The translations under genes and the position numbers were made by a program. 64,000 nucleotides of DNA from Aphelenchoides besseyi. Its lineage: Eukaryota > Nematoda > Chromadorea > Rhabditida > Aphelenchoididae. Shown piece by piece: positions 1 through 11,282 of the stretch (its first letter is position 1; each line of letters starts with the position of its first letter). Location of the stretch: positions 5,518,001 through 5,582,000 of the forward strand of contig JAMPIQ010000001.1 in assembly GCA_024699855.1 (NCBI GenBank), given 5' to 3'. The notes beneath the pieces are model-generated. The model was not told where the DNA came from. It did no database searches and worked only from the letters and a program-made list of their open reading frames with translations.

Positions 1-1189
1 ACGGAAATCGAACTCAAAGAACGAACTTAACGCAAAGATCACTTTGTTTCGCAACTCAAAAGGTAGATTAGTGCTCAGAGACGATAAGCTTTTGAAGCAA
101 GAACGTTCAGGAAACACACACCAAAATCAACTCCCATGGAATCATCAGTTTGCGTTTGAAAAGTCGTCCAATTGGCGCGTCCAAAAGAAACTTTGTGCTC
201 AACAGCAAAATCAACGATATAACGGAGATGGCAACCGTTGGCCAATTCGCTTTCGGCATCCGAAGAAAGATTCCAAAAATGTCCTGACGAATCAGAATTC
301 AAACTTCTGACTGTAAACCCACGAGAAACAATCGACCGAAACCGCCGGATCTGTTCGTTCTCTTGACCTTCAGTCCAAAGAAGTTTCCTAACTGTGCGGC
401 CACCAAGTGCAACGCTGCGGCGGTTAAAAACCCACTCGTCAGCGGTTTGGAGAAATGAACGGTCAGGAACTGGAGCTTGAAAGAAGCAAAACAGAACTGA
501 AAAAGACGATTAGATCTCGTCAGCTTTAGACGCACAAAGATAAGACCGTTGAAGAACGTCAATGTAGAAACAATAGTTGCAGCATCTAATTCACTTTCCA
601 CAACAGTTCCGTTTTCGTTTATCGATTCGTAAGCCTCCAAAATGTCACGAGCTGCTGCTCCACACATCAACTGAATGATTGCAAAGGCACCTGAGAAGCA
701 GAAGTTAATTTCTTCTCAACCGTTTCATTATTACACATGGAACCTTGAGACCAAGATGCAAACAGCGGATAAACAAACGACCCAATGCACAACGCGTAGA
801 GACCATTGACCGGTGGAATGCCGGCCAATTGGGCATAAGCGGTCCCTGAAATCCTAGACATCTACTCTCTCAATTTTGCTACAAGCCTTTTGTCAAGTTC
901 ATAATTCCGCCCATAGCAGCGCCAACAAGATCGCCCATCAATTGCCGTCGTGGAGAATAGCGAGGTAGCCATTGGAGCCACGGCAATCTGTCCTTCAACA
1001 CGCGACGACAACTCGAAAAGCTTTTGAATGTCGAAGTCGTAGATTCAAAGTTGCTGGAACGACTGTAAGGAAACGGAGCTCAACTTACTGCCAATACGAA
1101 CGACGTTTGTTCTCAATTGGATGCAAAGATCCGTCCAAGTTCTCGTCATCGGAAATCGATAGATCGTTTATCACCGGAGACAACTTCAT
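1..1189 (-). CDS. SLC26/SulP anion transporter, N-terminal part (runs off left edge)
   Basis: Membrane anion exchanger or sulfate permease of the SLC26 family. The ATG is at 1189. Pieces in order: hydrophilic N-terminus, then PWLQWLPRYSPRRQLMGDL (the family's 'LP.Y....L.GDL' entry to TM1), GTAYAQLAGIPPVNGLYA (the 'G.AYA.LAG.PPV.GLY' signature), GAFAIIQLMCG-like TM3, SKPLTSGFLTAAALH, FFGLKVKR and ANWPTVAISVIS. All match the transmembrane half of SLC26 in order. Exons are about 1189-1089, 1062-883, 853 to about 735, and further pieces to the left edge, joined by introns of 26, 29, about 43, 39 and about 40 nt that all fit GT-AG. The C-terminal STAS domain would lie left of the window. The substrate cannot be told from this part. 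The family call is firm; exact joins after position 400 are less sure. Confidence 0.88.
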
Positions 1190-2389
1190 TTTGCTGGGAA
1201 TGAAAAACTCGTTCAATTGACGGCGTTTTATTCGAGAATCAATGTGCTAATCCAACCAAAGAGCAGATAGAAACCTTTTGAGTTTAGACCGTTTTTGTTC
1301 ATAACCCAGAGGTTGCGTGCATTCACAAGCCGAATTTAGTTCCCGCCCGTTTCTGATAGGCGAATTTAGTCGAGAACAGTGATCTAGAAAAGTTTCCACC
1401 TGACATCAACGTCAAACAGAAACTATAACCGTGAATGTGAACGTATCAATCCGATCCTCTACGGTCGAAGTACAGGGTTCGTGTTCATTGGAAGAAGTTG
1501 ATTGTCAGCGTCTGAAATGAGTTTGTCCGTAACTTCTTATCAGCAGAAAGGACGTCCGTAGAATGTGAATTCTTGTGTTTTGTTTTATTAGTGTGTCGAC
1601 GGATTCTTTGCGTTGTGGAATCTTCTGCTCGCAAAACGTGAGTTGAAATGAACAGCGGGTGTGGTCAGCAGCGACCAATCTTATAAACCGGACGCTAAGG
1701 CAGCGCCAAACTTCTTCATCAGTTTTTTTATTGTTTGTATTGTTCTATATAACGAGACTCTGTCCCTCAGACAATTAGTCAATAGAAAAATAAAGCAATT
1801 CGGACGTTACTTCCTTTACAGCAGTCGGCCTTGTAAACTTTTTCGAATCGCTCGTCGACTACTCACTTTCTGTTGCCGCTGTTGGCGCTGGCAATCGTCG
1901 TTTGTTCTCTTCGCGAGTTTTGGCGAAACATTCGAACGCACATTTCGAGCTTCCAACTCCAAAGATGGTCCTGTGGTTTGTTGGAATCGTTGAACTCGTG
2001 TTGAATATCCGATTGCACTCGTCCCATTGATGCTAATCGCCGATGTGAATCAGCTCGTTTGCTATTTCACATGTCGATTTTAACCAAATGAGTCAACAGC
2101 AAACGAACTGCCTTTCAGTTTTGTTTCCATTCTCGTGAACCGACGGCAATCTTATTTCCCATCACATTATCAATTCAAAGCAACAAATTTGCTGATAATG
2201 TTTCTACTTTTTGCTGCAAAAACGTGTATTTTCAATTAGCTTTTGTATCAGCGCTATCGTTGCACATCAAGTGGAACGCAACAATTGTTCTTGTCTTTGA
2301 TTTGATGAACATACACGTGTTTCGCGTTTATGGTCACTCGCCTCTACTTAAAGTTTCTTTTGTTTTAGAGTTTAAGACAGAAGAGTACA
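1190..2389. other. intergenic, divergent promoter region
   Basis: This 1.2-kb stretch separates the divergently transcribed SLC26 and phosphodiesterase genes. No reading frame in it shows recognisable motifs or exon-like continuity. A TTTTAG acceptor-like site at about 2362-2367 precedes the ATG at 2390 and could be a spliced-leader or 5'UTR splice acceptor. Nothing else is supported. Confidence 0.4.
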
Positions 2390-3944
2390 ATGGTTGGAAT
2401 GAACGGTCATTTGCTTTGCACGTTGCTGCTCCTCGTTCAGTTTGTCGACGGCAAATACACGATTTTGCAGCTAACCGACTTTCATATGGACCGCGATTAC
2501 TCACGCAACGGCGATACGACAAAGATGTGTCACGAGAAGCAAGGTGGACAAGTGGGTTTGAAGTTGGGCGAATACGGTGACTACAACTGCGATTCTCCAA
2601 TGGTGATCAATAGTCGCTTATCGCAATCAAGTTTGTTTTAGATATTGGTGAAAAATACTATTAAGGGGGCTTACGATACGATTAAAGATCCGAATCTTAT
2701 TTTATGGACTGGAGACAGCGTCCCACACATTGAAGGATACGCTAACCAATGTAAGCTCCCAGTCAACCGACTAACTTTGATTGTTTTTTAGATGTCGTCG
2801 ATGCAATAAGCAATGCGACTGATTTTATCAAACAATACTACCCAAGTACTTTGATTTTACCGACTTATGGCAATCACGATCACGCTCCCGAAAATCAGTT
2901 CGCTGAAGAAGATCCACTTTTTGCAGACGTATTTAAAATCTGGAAAACGTGGATCGGCGATGAGTGGAAGGTTTGTATTCTAGCAAATCTCTGTAAGCAT
3001 TTGATGTTCAGGAAACGTTCTTGCGCGGCGGATACTACGCAAAGACCGTTAAAAATGCGCGATTTCTGGTTTTAAATACGAATCTATACTATCGTTTCGA
3101 CAACTTTACATTCAAGGATCCAAACGATCCGGCGGGGCAATTCGATTGGATGAAAAAGGAACTGAAAGCTGCAGTGGATTCGAAGCTTCCGATCAACATT
3201 GTTGGTCACATTTCGCCAGGAAGTATGTTTACATCGGCAAGAAGACATCTGTAATCAACGGTTTAGTGTACGAAAGATACGCCAACTTTTCTTGGTTCAC
3301 CGACGAGTACAATAGAAAGTTTCTCGACGTCATTTTGCCGTACGCTTCGAATATTCGTTGGATGATTTTCGGTCATCATCACACCGATACGTTCCACGTG
3401 ATTCGTGATTCTGCTGCTCAAGCCATTCAAGTTTCTTATTGTGCTCCCGCTGTTACTCCATGGTACTCGTCGTTAGGAAAAGGTGCAAACAACCCGTCGT
3501 TTCGCGTTTATGAAAGTGATGAGCAATGGAATCCATTGGACATTGTGTATGTTACCGTAAGAAGTGCGTATAACTCATTCTTTCAGTACTTACTACATCA
3601 GTTTGTCGGATTTGAATGGGAATCCCGAAACAACTTGGGATTTGGAATATCGATTCCTCGAAGCGTACGATCTGCCCGATTTGAAACCGCAAACTATTGA
3701 CTCGTTTATTAATCGGATGAAAACAAACGATTCGCTATTCAGAAAGTATCTCAACCACAACACCGTAATGCACGATTCTTCCGGTGATATCACAGAAGCT
3801 GATCGTCTACAGCAAATTTGTTCGCTGCAAAACGCCGACTACGATCCCTACAGAGTTTGTATTAGTCGTGGATCAGCAGTCAGTCAATCGGTCATTCTTC
3901 TTTTTTTTATCTTGCTTTTCAACATGTTTGCCATCATCCAATAA
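2390..3944 (+). CDS. acid sphingomyelinase-like phosphodiesterase (ASM/SMPDL3 family)
   Basis: Secreted metallophosphoesterase of the acid-sphingomyelinase-like family, expected to act on phosphodiester or nucleotide substrates outside the cell or in lysosomes. It begins with a signal peptide (MVGMNGHLLCTLLLLVQFVDG). Metal-binding motifs follow in family order: LQLTDFHMDRDYS (D.H), GDYNCDSPM, LWTGDSVPH (GD), YGNHDHAPENQF (GNHD/E), NIVGHISPG (GH) and FGHHHTDTF (GH.H). Exons join through small introns at about 2603-2640, 2751-2791, 2971-3012, 3223-3266 and 3558-3587, all GT-AG. The 3223 intron removes an apparent frame break inside the domain and restores the family spacing. The C-terminus ends in a hydrophobic stretch (SVILLFFILLFNMFAIIQ), which suggests a GPI signal or membrane anchor. 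An AATAAA overlaps the stop codon. Family call is firm; substrate unknown. Confidence 0.9.
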
Positions 3945-4360
3945 AATTTCACTTTGCGACAATCAAAATGCCGGTTCTTTGAATTACTTCAAGAGAGAAC
4001 CTCTGCGTTGAAACGTAATGCTAATGTCTCTTTTTCTTATGCTCAAAAGTTTTCATAGTCGAGCTCGCTAATTGAAATCTTCACGTTTTTGATTGCTACT
4101 CGACTTTTCGTTGTTTCTGAGCACAAGAAAACAAAAAGTCTATTGTTGGAATAGGTCTTTTCCGAACTAATCGTTGCAATAAAATAGCTTTTAAATTCAC
4201 TTCAAAACCTTCGATTCGTGTGCGGACCCAACGGTTCTTTTCGTTTCCAGTTGCTTACTTTCATTTCGATGGCCCTTCTGTTCGCTGAGGGTATTTCCGC
4301 GATTACGCAATCGAATAACAAATTTTCTGATGACTTTCATTCGTACGTTTCAGAGGAACA

Positions 4361-5125
4361 ATGGTCAGTGCAGAGTTGTTAACCGAATTGTTCAAAAGTC
4401 AAAGTGAAAGTCAGAAGATCTCCGAGATGCTCAGGATGATGGCGGTGGAGATCGCTGAAAAGTGAGTTCTGATCGATCGTTTGAAACAAAGGATAAATGT
4501 TCTAGGAAGGTAGTTCCGGCCTATTGCAACGAGATTCTCGTGTTCTTGCTGAAAAATTGGAAGGATTTGGCTTCGGATCCACACGCAACTCGAATTTGTC
4601 AAGTGATTTTCAAGGAACCGATGTTTTGGCGTCAGCGCGATTACATCATGGACAACGAAATTCTGCGAGTTTCTGGATTGCTTCATGTTGACTTCTTGTC
4701 GTTCTAGGGGTCATATCGTTCAGTTGTCTCAAGAGAAGTACGCGTCTCGCATCATTGAGTTTGCCATCAAATACTCGTCGCCGTTGTACTTGGAGAAAAT
4801 CTTCAATGAGATTCTTCTCGGTTACAAACCAATTCGTGATCCGGAAGCAAGTCAAGGCGATCCGTCGCTTAGTGCATTGGAAGTGAGACTAAAACTCCGA
4901 TTTCTCTACCGTCTTTAGGTCATAATGTTCGATCAATTCGGCAACTACGTCTTTCAACATTTGTACAGAGCAGCAAAGGATGTTTATAACTCCAAGCGTC
5001 CAGGCCAAAAACACTGGATGATGGTGTTGGACATCGTCATTAAGCGCAATCTTCATAAGTTGCGTCGTTTGACACACGGACGTCATATTCTGACCGACAA
5101 TTTCAAAAACGAACTTTGCTATTAA
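4361..5125 (+). CDS. short Pumilio/PUF-type RNA-binding protein (repeats 6-8 only)
   Basis: PUF proteins bind 3'UTRs of mRNAs and repress them. Exons are about 4361-4461, 4506-4664, 4708-4881 and 4919-5125. Two canonical repeats are clear. LSQEKYASRIIEFAIKYS has the S-R-x-x-E code typical of repeat 7 (guanine). FDQFGNYVFQHLYRAA has N-Y-x-x-Q, typical of repeat 8 (uracil). NLHKLRRLTHGRHIL matches the PUF C-terminal cap, and HATRICQVIF may be a degenerate repeat 6. The protein is only about 220 residues, so repeats 1-5 of the normal eight are absent. TTTCAG ends 7 nt before the ATG, suggesting a trans-splice acceptor. The third intron seems to use a GC donor (GCGAGT at about 4665), because only this keeps the repeat in frame. 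Confidence 0.82.
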
Positions 5126-5721
5126 CTGACCATTATCCTCTAATTTTACGTCGATCTCATCGATAACTCCTCTCACTTTGCCGTTCATGTCTTTGTAAAA
5201 CTCCCAATCTTTATTACTACTTTTTAACGTTATTGTTTCTTTTATTTTGTTTGATGTCGCTTTTCAATGTGAACAGCATCAAGCGATAGTGTTCCCGATT
5301 GCGGCAAACTTTGCGGATCCGAAACTTCAGTTTTAATAACTCTAGCCACGCGATTGTTATAATCATAATATCGCCCGTGAACGTTTCCCATCTACATGAT
5401 CTGACCGCAGTTGGAACACAGCAAGTGCTTAGTAACATCTGATTTCCGGCTAATTAACTTTCCCGTAACTTCAGTCGTAATTCTGTTGAACTGTTTTCTT
5501 ATTCTCTTTCTCGGATTAGTAGCGACAAATAAAAGCGGATTAGGGATTCCATTGACTTGTTAAGAGAACGATAACAAAGAATTCTGTTTACTGAAATGAA
5601 AATCAATGCGACCGCAAAGTGAGGTTTGATGACGTTGAGCTCCGGGTTTTGCAATCGGCCTCTTTGTTTGTGAACAACAACCACCGACGTCAGACGATCA
5701 GCTGAACGCCAATTGCAAGCC
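5126..5721. other. intergenic
   Basis: About 600 bp between the PUF gene and the CC2D1 gene. No open frame with family motifs was found on either strand. It presumably holds the PUF 3'UTR and the CC2D1 promoter. Confidence 0.4.
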
Positions 5722-8384
5722 ATGGATTTTCTTATCGACGATGGAGACGACGGGAACTTCGATGACGATCCCGAGTTGATGCGCGAGCTGGCCGCCATTC
5801 AAAGAGCGGAGTTGAAACGAAAAGGTCCGTTTTTCATTTGCAGTCGAGCGATCAGTCGGAATGTGCGTTGTAGAGAAAGCGAAGAAAGTGGCGCCCTCGA
5901 GGTCGAAATCTCAGCCAACTTTGGATGATTTCGTCGACGATATCAACGACGACGACCTGGAGGTTTGGAGGACGAGTTCGACGAGAAATCATTTCATTTT
6001 GCAGGCCGAATTAGATGCTTTGTTAGCTGCCGATGAACCGCTTCCGAAACAATCCAAACAACAACACCAACAGCAAAAACAGACGGTTTACGATGAGGAC
6101 GAGATAAGCGAAGGTAACCACAAGTTTCGTTCTTTAAGATTTTACCAAAATTGGGAGTATATTGCATTTTTATTCTTCTTTTCAAATAGCGAGTTATCAA
6201 TCCGAGTGATTCACAGTCCCAAGAGTCGTCGATTCCTGTTTGTTTTCTTTTTATTATTTGACGTTTCAGAGACGCCAACGAGCAGTTCAACGGCCCGTGA
6301 AATCTCTCCGAGTAAACTAACTGAAAAACCGGAGATCAAATCGGAAGAGAAACCACAACCGATGTCACCGTCGACTGCTGAACCGAGTAAGTTCAATTTG
6401 TCTTTAAATTTCACTTGCGATTTCAGCTCCTCCACCATTGCCCACGAGGAATTCAACCTTGACGTCGTCAACTGTTCAACCGCCCTCTGTTCCTGTGCAT
6501 AACAGTGTTGCTCCGGTCGAGAAACCGGCCGAAGACGTTCAAACAAAAGCCAAGAATCTGCTGATTCGTAGACGACAAGCTTACGCCTTGAATGCGAAAT
6601 TGGCATTAGAAGATCAGAACACGGAATACGCGAAAGAATGCGCAGAAACAGTTCAGATGTTTGATCAGGCGTTGGAGGCGTGTGAGGAGCAGGAAATTAC
6701 GATGGAAGATTTGTCGGAGATTCCCCAAACTCCACCACCGTACAAAGTAACTTGTGATTCATTGGTTGTTGATTGTTGTTCCAGAGAAAAGTCACACCAA
6801 TCAAACCGTTGGCCACATTGGAGGAAGAGCTTGTGGCTCGAATCAAAAGATTCGGCGAATTGGCCGTTGAGTTCGAACAGTCGGGAGATGTGTCCCGGTC
6901 GAGAATGCAAAAACGGTTGTCAGACCAACTAAAACAAGCTCTCGTTTTGCATCGTAAGGGACGTCCGATCAAACCCGAAACTCTTCCCGTTCCGCTCGGA
7001 TTTTCGGTGCTCAAGGCGACGGAAGCGAACGGTGAGTTTTCCGAAAATACGGGAGTTCAGAGCGTGAATCATCGAATAAAAAGATGTTGACTTAATACAC
7101 TACTTTAGCGACTGCTGCGAGTCTTCCCGTTCCAACTCAACCAAAAGCTCCAATGCGCTCCAAAACTCCGTCGCCTGCACCATCGACAAATCTAACTACT
7201 CAAGAGCAAACGGAGATTTTGAAATCTAAAATCTTGGAGTACAAGAAAGCGGCGTTGTTGGCCAAAAAAAAGGACGATTTGCCAGCTGCTGCCAAGTGAG
7301 TTGGATTGTCTTCAGTAGTAGATTCAATGATTCTTTCAGGTATCTTCAAGCGGCAAAAGTACGTGGATGTTTTTGTCGTTTTTATTGTCGATTTTCAGGT
7401 CTTAGAAAAAGAAGTCAGTGGAAGAACGGAGCCCCAACCCGGGCCTTCAACCTCCGCTGCTGGTGCAACAGCCACAGGTTGATATTCTTGGATTTTTCAA
7501 GAACATTCGATTTGCAGAAAACATCGCTCATGCATCGAAGTTAGAGGCCGATCTTCGTCAACAACTGGAACTGATCATGAAACTGCGAACTCAGTTTAAC
7601 GCCCTCAAGGACGTCAAACGAACACTCTTCTACGACGAACTCATTCGTAAATGCTCTGGAAATCTGAAGGTCGTTTATTCGGCTGCTAAACAAGGAGATC
7701 CGCTTTTGTAGTGAGTTTGTATTTTCAAACTGTTAACTCGTCTTGTTTAGCTACCGAATTCATCAAATCAATTTACCAGCATTGGAAATCAATCCTGGAC
7801 TGGCGATCGATGTTGTGGAAGTGAAAATCAAGGCGATTAGCAACTTGAAACTGCCGGACGGCTGGAAACCAAAAGATGCGTATACTTTTGTTACTTACGA
7901 GTTTCCTTTTCCTCATGAATTACATCAAACGGGAAAGACGAAAATTGTAACGGGTACCGACAATCCGGGTATATTTGTTTCGACATTATGATTAACAACG
8001 TTTTTGTTCAGAGTTCGACGAAGCTTTTCAATTGAACATCAACCGCAAAACTCGTCAACTTCAACGGATTTGTCAACGTTCACCATTGAAATTGGCGGTC
8101 TATCAAAAGGGCGGGTTTTTGCGTAGTGATAAACCTTGTGGAGAAGCGAACATTCTCTTGGGTTCATTGATCAATCAAGCGACTTTAACAGTCGAACAAG
8201 ATCTGTTGATTCAAAGAAAGAAAACGGGTGGAACGATTTCTGTTGAGGTTGATGATCAAATTGAAACGATTTTCCATCTTGTGTTTAGATTCGTGTCCAG
8301 AAACCACTAGACGAAAAGAAAATGAACACCGTGAAACCTTATCCGTGGATCCAATTGGAAGAACATGTGACAACTCATGTTTAG
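5722..8384 (+). CDS. CC2D1A: CC2D1/Lgd (coiled-coil and C2 domain protein, DM14 repeats)
   Basis: Homologue of CC2D1A/B and Drosophila Lgd, a cytosolic ESCRT-III (CHMP4/Shrub) partner in endosomal sorting. Starts MDFLIDDGDDGNFDDDPELM; the acidic start and ELDALLA are family-typical. DM14 repeats follow: one around LLIRRRQAYALNAKLALED (about 6540-6720), one around RIKRFGELAVEFEQSGD (about 6835-6990), and one around ILEYKKAALLAKKKDD (about 7210-7290). A helical region, KLEADLRQQLELIMKLRTQF, comes next, and the C2 domain spans about 7750-8320 (YTFVTYEFPFPHELHQTGKT, VYQKGGFLRSDKPCGEANI). About ten introns, roughly 30-60 nt, are implied. The final exon ends PWIQLEEHVTTHV at the TAG at 8382. An ATG in Kozak-like context was taken over an in-frame upstream TTG. 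Confidence 0.88.
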
Positions 8385-8630
8385 GACTTTGCTAATTCTA
8401 ATTTCCGGTGTTTCTTTCTCATAAACGTCGTACTTGCAATATCTTGTCAAAAACATCTTCAGCCAAACTCGTTTCGCAAAGGTTTTTGATTTTTACTTTA
8501 CCATTCTTCTAATCAGCGCTTTCTCCTCAACTTCTATATAAACGTCCACAAACAAAAAAGATTAAAGGTGTGTGATTAAACATTGTTATAAGTTGAACAG
8601 TGAGAATTTTTACGTGAACATCGAACGGCT

Positions 8631-9285
8631 TTAAGGAGAACCACCATTAAAATCTTGATTGCCGTTGTTTTGCATTTCCGGATCGTTGCTGATGTCTTGA
8701 TTCGATTCGGAAGTTGACGAACTGCTTGACGACGAGGACTTGTCTCCGGATCTCGCGTACTGAAGCATCATTTTACGATAGTTGTTGGGTAAGCTGTCGA
8801 CCAGCTGATCGTACAGTTGAGCTCTTCGACGCCAACCTAACGTTCTGTCGACCATCAACGCGCGAAATTTACGTTGAGTTGGTAAGGGAAGCTAAATCGA
8901 TTATGTTAAAGATAAATTGCACGTTACACTCACTTGATAGATTGGCGGATCCAATGGTAACTTGACGAGAATCGATTTGGGCAACTTGTCGTAGACCTTA
9001 TCAACTAAATCAATTCGGGCCTAAGACAATAATCATGAGTTGTTTCGGATATTCGTTTACCTCTCCGGTCAAGTATTCGTTAGCTGCTATTTCGCCAAGA
9101 CGTTGTTTGAAGATGTCCGGCAAAAACGGACCGTGTTCTGGAGGCTGAAAGCAAATCATAGGAGTTGAGATGAGGTTGCTTGAACTTACAAATGGATCAC
9201 GATACTTGACTTTTGCAGCGTATCCAATTTCTGTAATAAGGACCGTTACGATAACCATTAGAATGAATAAGTGGATGGGTAACAT
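8631..9285 (-). CDS. orphan secreted protein, copy 1 of a head-to-head pair
   Basis: I do not recognise the family. The product starts with a strong signal peptide or membrane anchor (MLPIHLFILMVIVTVLITEI), then AAKVKYRDPF. The conserved core contains FLPDIFKQRLGEIAANEYL, ARIDLVDKVYDKLPK, LVKLPLDPPIYQ and ALMVDRTLGWRRRAQLYDQL, followed by a Ser-rich, Asn/Gln-rich tail ending NGGSP. Four or five exons are joined by introns of about 40-50 nt. The neighbouring gene at 9972-10876 encodes the same architecture in the opposite direction. This copy has a shorter C-terminus than its partner. The basic RRR motif, many Leu/Asp and the Ser tract give no functional clue. Secretion is inferred from the N-terminus only. 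Confidence 0.72.
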
Positions 9286-9971
9286 CGTGCCGAAAAACTG
9301 AATGAAATAAGAACTGAAACGGAATGTTCGCTTTGTTTTAAACAGCTCGCGATGATTATCTTGCAGGATGGACAGAAGTGGGAGTGGACATTATCGAAAA
9401 CAAACAAGTTTTCATTCACGCAAGACAGTTGATGTTGTTTCAGTTGTCAGACAATGAAATCGAACTAAATTGAAATGAAGTCAATTGTGCAAACAAAAAA
9501 CGTATGCTCTTCAAAACTTTATGTAATTAACCACACATCTGAATAAGATATTGATTGAGATGACTTTAAGTGCGAGATTATGTCAGCGATTACAAGAGTA
9601 CATGGATGATATACGATACATTAGCGACGACATTCTGATAGACAAAAACGAAGTACTTTAGCTGAATAAACATCACGACAGTAACACAAAGTATCAGAGT
9701 AAACAGAATCCTCCTCTTCATTTCGATACTTTTGATGTAGTCGCAGCTGTTAGTCGAACATTCCAGAGCTCGAAATCGTTTTTGAGTTCTCATAGCTATA
9801 GATCTCGTTTCAGTCTTATAAGCATCGGTGATATCTGTTGGTATTCTCTTTCAAAATGTTGAAAATTATTTAATTCAAATCGATTTCTCGTTTACTCAGA
9901 CAACAGAAGAATAGTTTGTTGTTCACTTCTTCATTGCCTTCAAGAATTTACGCTTACCTGTTTCACGAAAG
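9286..9971. other. shared divergent promoter region of the duplicated pair
   Basis: About 690 bp lies between the two diverging copies. It is AT-rich and holds one short minus-strand frame with a hydrophobic segment (about 9590-9793) that I do not consider a supported gene. It is a plausible bidirectional promoter for the pair. Confidence 0.4.
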
Positions 9972-10876
9972 ATGCTCGTCCTTCTGCTAGTTGTCCTCAT
10001 GCCAAACTATGTGGTTGGCGGTAAAATCAAATACCGTGAGGCCTTTGTATGTTCGGTGTAAATATACTTCTCGAATTAGCCGTTTTCAGCCAAAAGAACA
10101 CGATGGCTATCTTCCCGATTTGTTCAAACAACGTCTACGAGAAATCGCAGCAAACGAGTACTTAACGGGGGAAGTGAGTTGATTGTTACAAAGCAGTAAA
10201 TCAGATTTTAGGCTCGAATTGATTTGGTCGACAAAGTTTACGACAAGTTGCCCAAACCAGTGCTTGTCAAATTGCCGTTGGATCCACCAGTCTATCAGGT
10301 AAACTGTTATAATCTGATCAACAAATGTTTTTGCAGCTTCCACCGACAACGCAAAAGAAATTTCGCGCGTTGATGGTCGACAGAACGTTAGGTTGGCGTC
10401 GAAGAGCTCAACTGTACGATCAGCTGGTCGACAGTTTGCCTCCGAAGTTCCAGAAAATGATGTTGCAATATGCCAAGTCGGGAGACAAGTCCTCTTCGTC
10501 GTCGAGTTCATCGTCGGATTCGTCGAACATGTCGGCGGGCGGAGATGCGGAAATGCAAAACAACGGCGGTGATGCGGGACAAATGGAAGGTGGAGGTGGG
10601 GGCGGTGGGAATGGTGGCGATTCTTTGGGTATGGGTGGAGACGAGAAAGTACGTTCATGTGTTCGAAGCAATCGTATCGAATTAATTTTAGATTTACACC
10701 CAAGACATCGATAAGAGTGTAAGTCGAGTTGTTTGATTGTTAAATACGACTTGTTTTTTCAGGCTATCGATTATGACAAACTAGTCAGCAGTTCGTCCGA
10801 AGAGGACGATACGAGAAGTAAGAACAAACCGTGGGCTTCGAAGGCGGAAATTAGCAAGAAAACTCACGCTGGATAG
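9972..10876 (+). CDS. orphan secreted protein, copy 2 of a head-to-head pair
   Basis: Paralogue of the gene at 8631-9285, transcribed away from it. Signal peptide MLVLLLVVLMPNYVVGG, then IKYREAF. The core has the same blocks: YLPDLFKQRLREIAANEYL, ARIDLVDKVYDKLPK, LVKLPLDPPVYQ and ALMVDRTLGWRRRAQLYDQL. Its tail is longer and of low complexity: a run of nine Ser, a Met/Gln/Gly-rich part with a run of seven Gly, then an acidic stretch (SSSSEEDDTRSKNK) and WASKAEISKKTHAG before the TAG at 10874. Small introns separate at least six exons. The core exon around 10370-10430 is almost base-identical to the other copy, so the duplication is recent or kept alike by gene conversion. Function unknown. Confidence 0.75.
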
Positions 10877-11282
10877 TTCGAAAAGATTTTGGATCAAGAA
10901 TCGATTATATAGCTCTTTGTATTTCAATTTGTAAGCAGATAAACTTCTATTGCTACTCAAGTCGTGTATTCTTCGCAACTCGTCATTCGAATGATTTCCA
11001 ACTAAGCAGCCAAACGGACTTTGAAAACGTTCCAATGGTCGTTGACTTGAATTTGAAGTGCGGAAGCATTTGACTTCACCGGATGGCCACTTATTTTCGG
11101 CCTCTTCGTTGGCAAAGAAAAACAAACTGAACTCACAAATCGAGAGAAAGAAGTGACAAAAAATGTAATTGACTTCGCCGTTTGAATGCTTCCGTTTTGC
11201 GTCCAATTGAAACGACTGTTAAGTTTCTGGAGCATTTTATTGACAATCACGAAGATTTGGGTGCGTAAATGAACAGTCGAAA

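Noticed and set aside
3223..3266. Apparent frameshift in the sphingomyelinase-like gene
   Set aside because: A 44-nt GT-AG intron at this point restores the family alignment (ISPG followed by YERYANFSWF), so the gene is intact.
9590..9793. Minus-strand 67-codon frame with a hydrophobic segment (MKRRILFTLILCVTVVMFIQ)
   Set aside because: It looks like a type II membrane start, but there is no continuation exon or conserved domain, and AT-rich DNA readily yields such frames.
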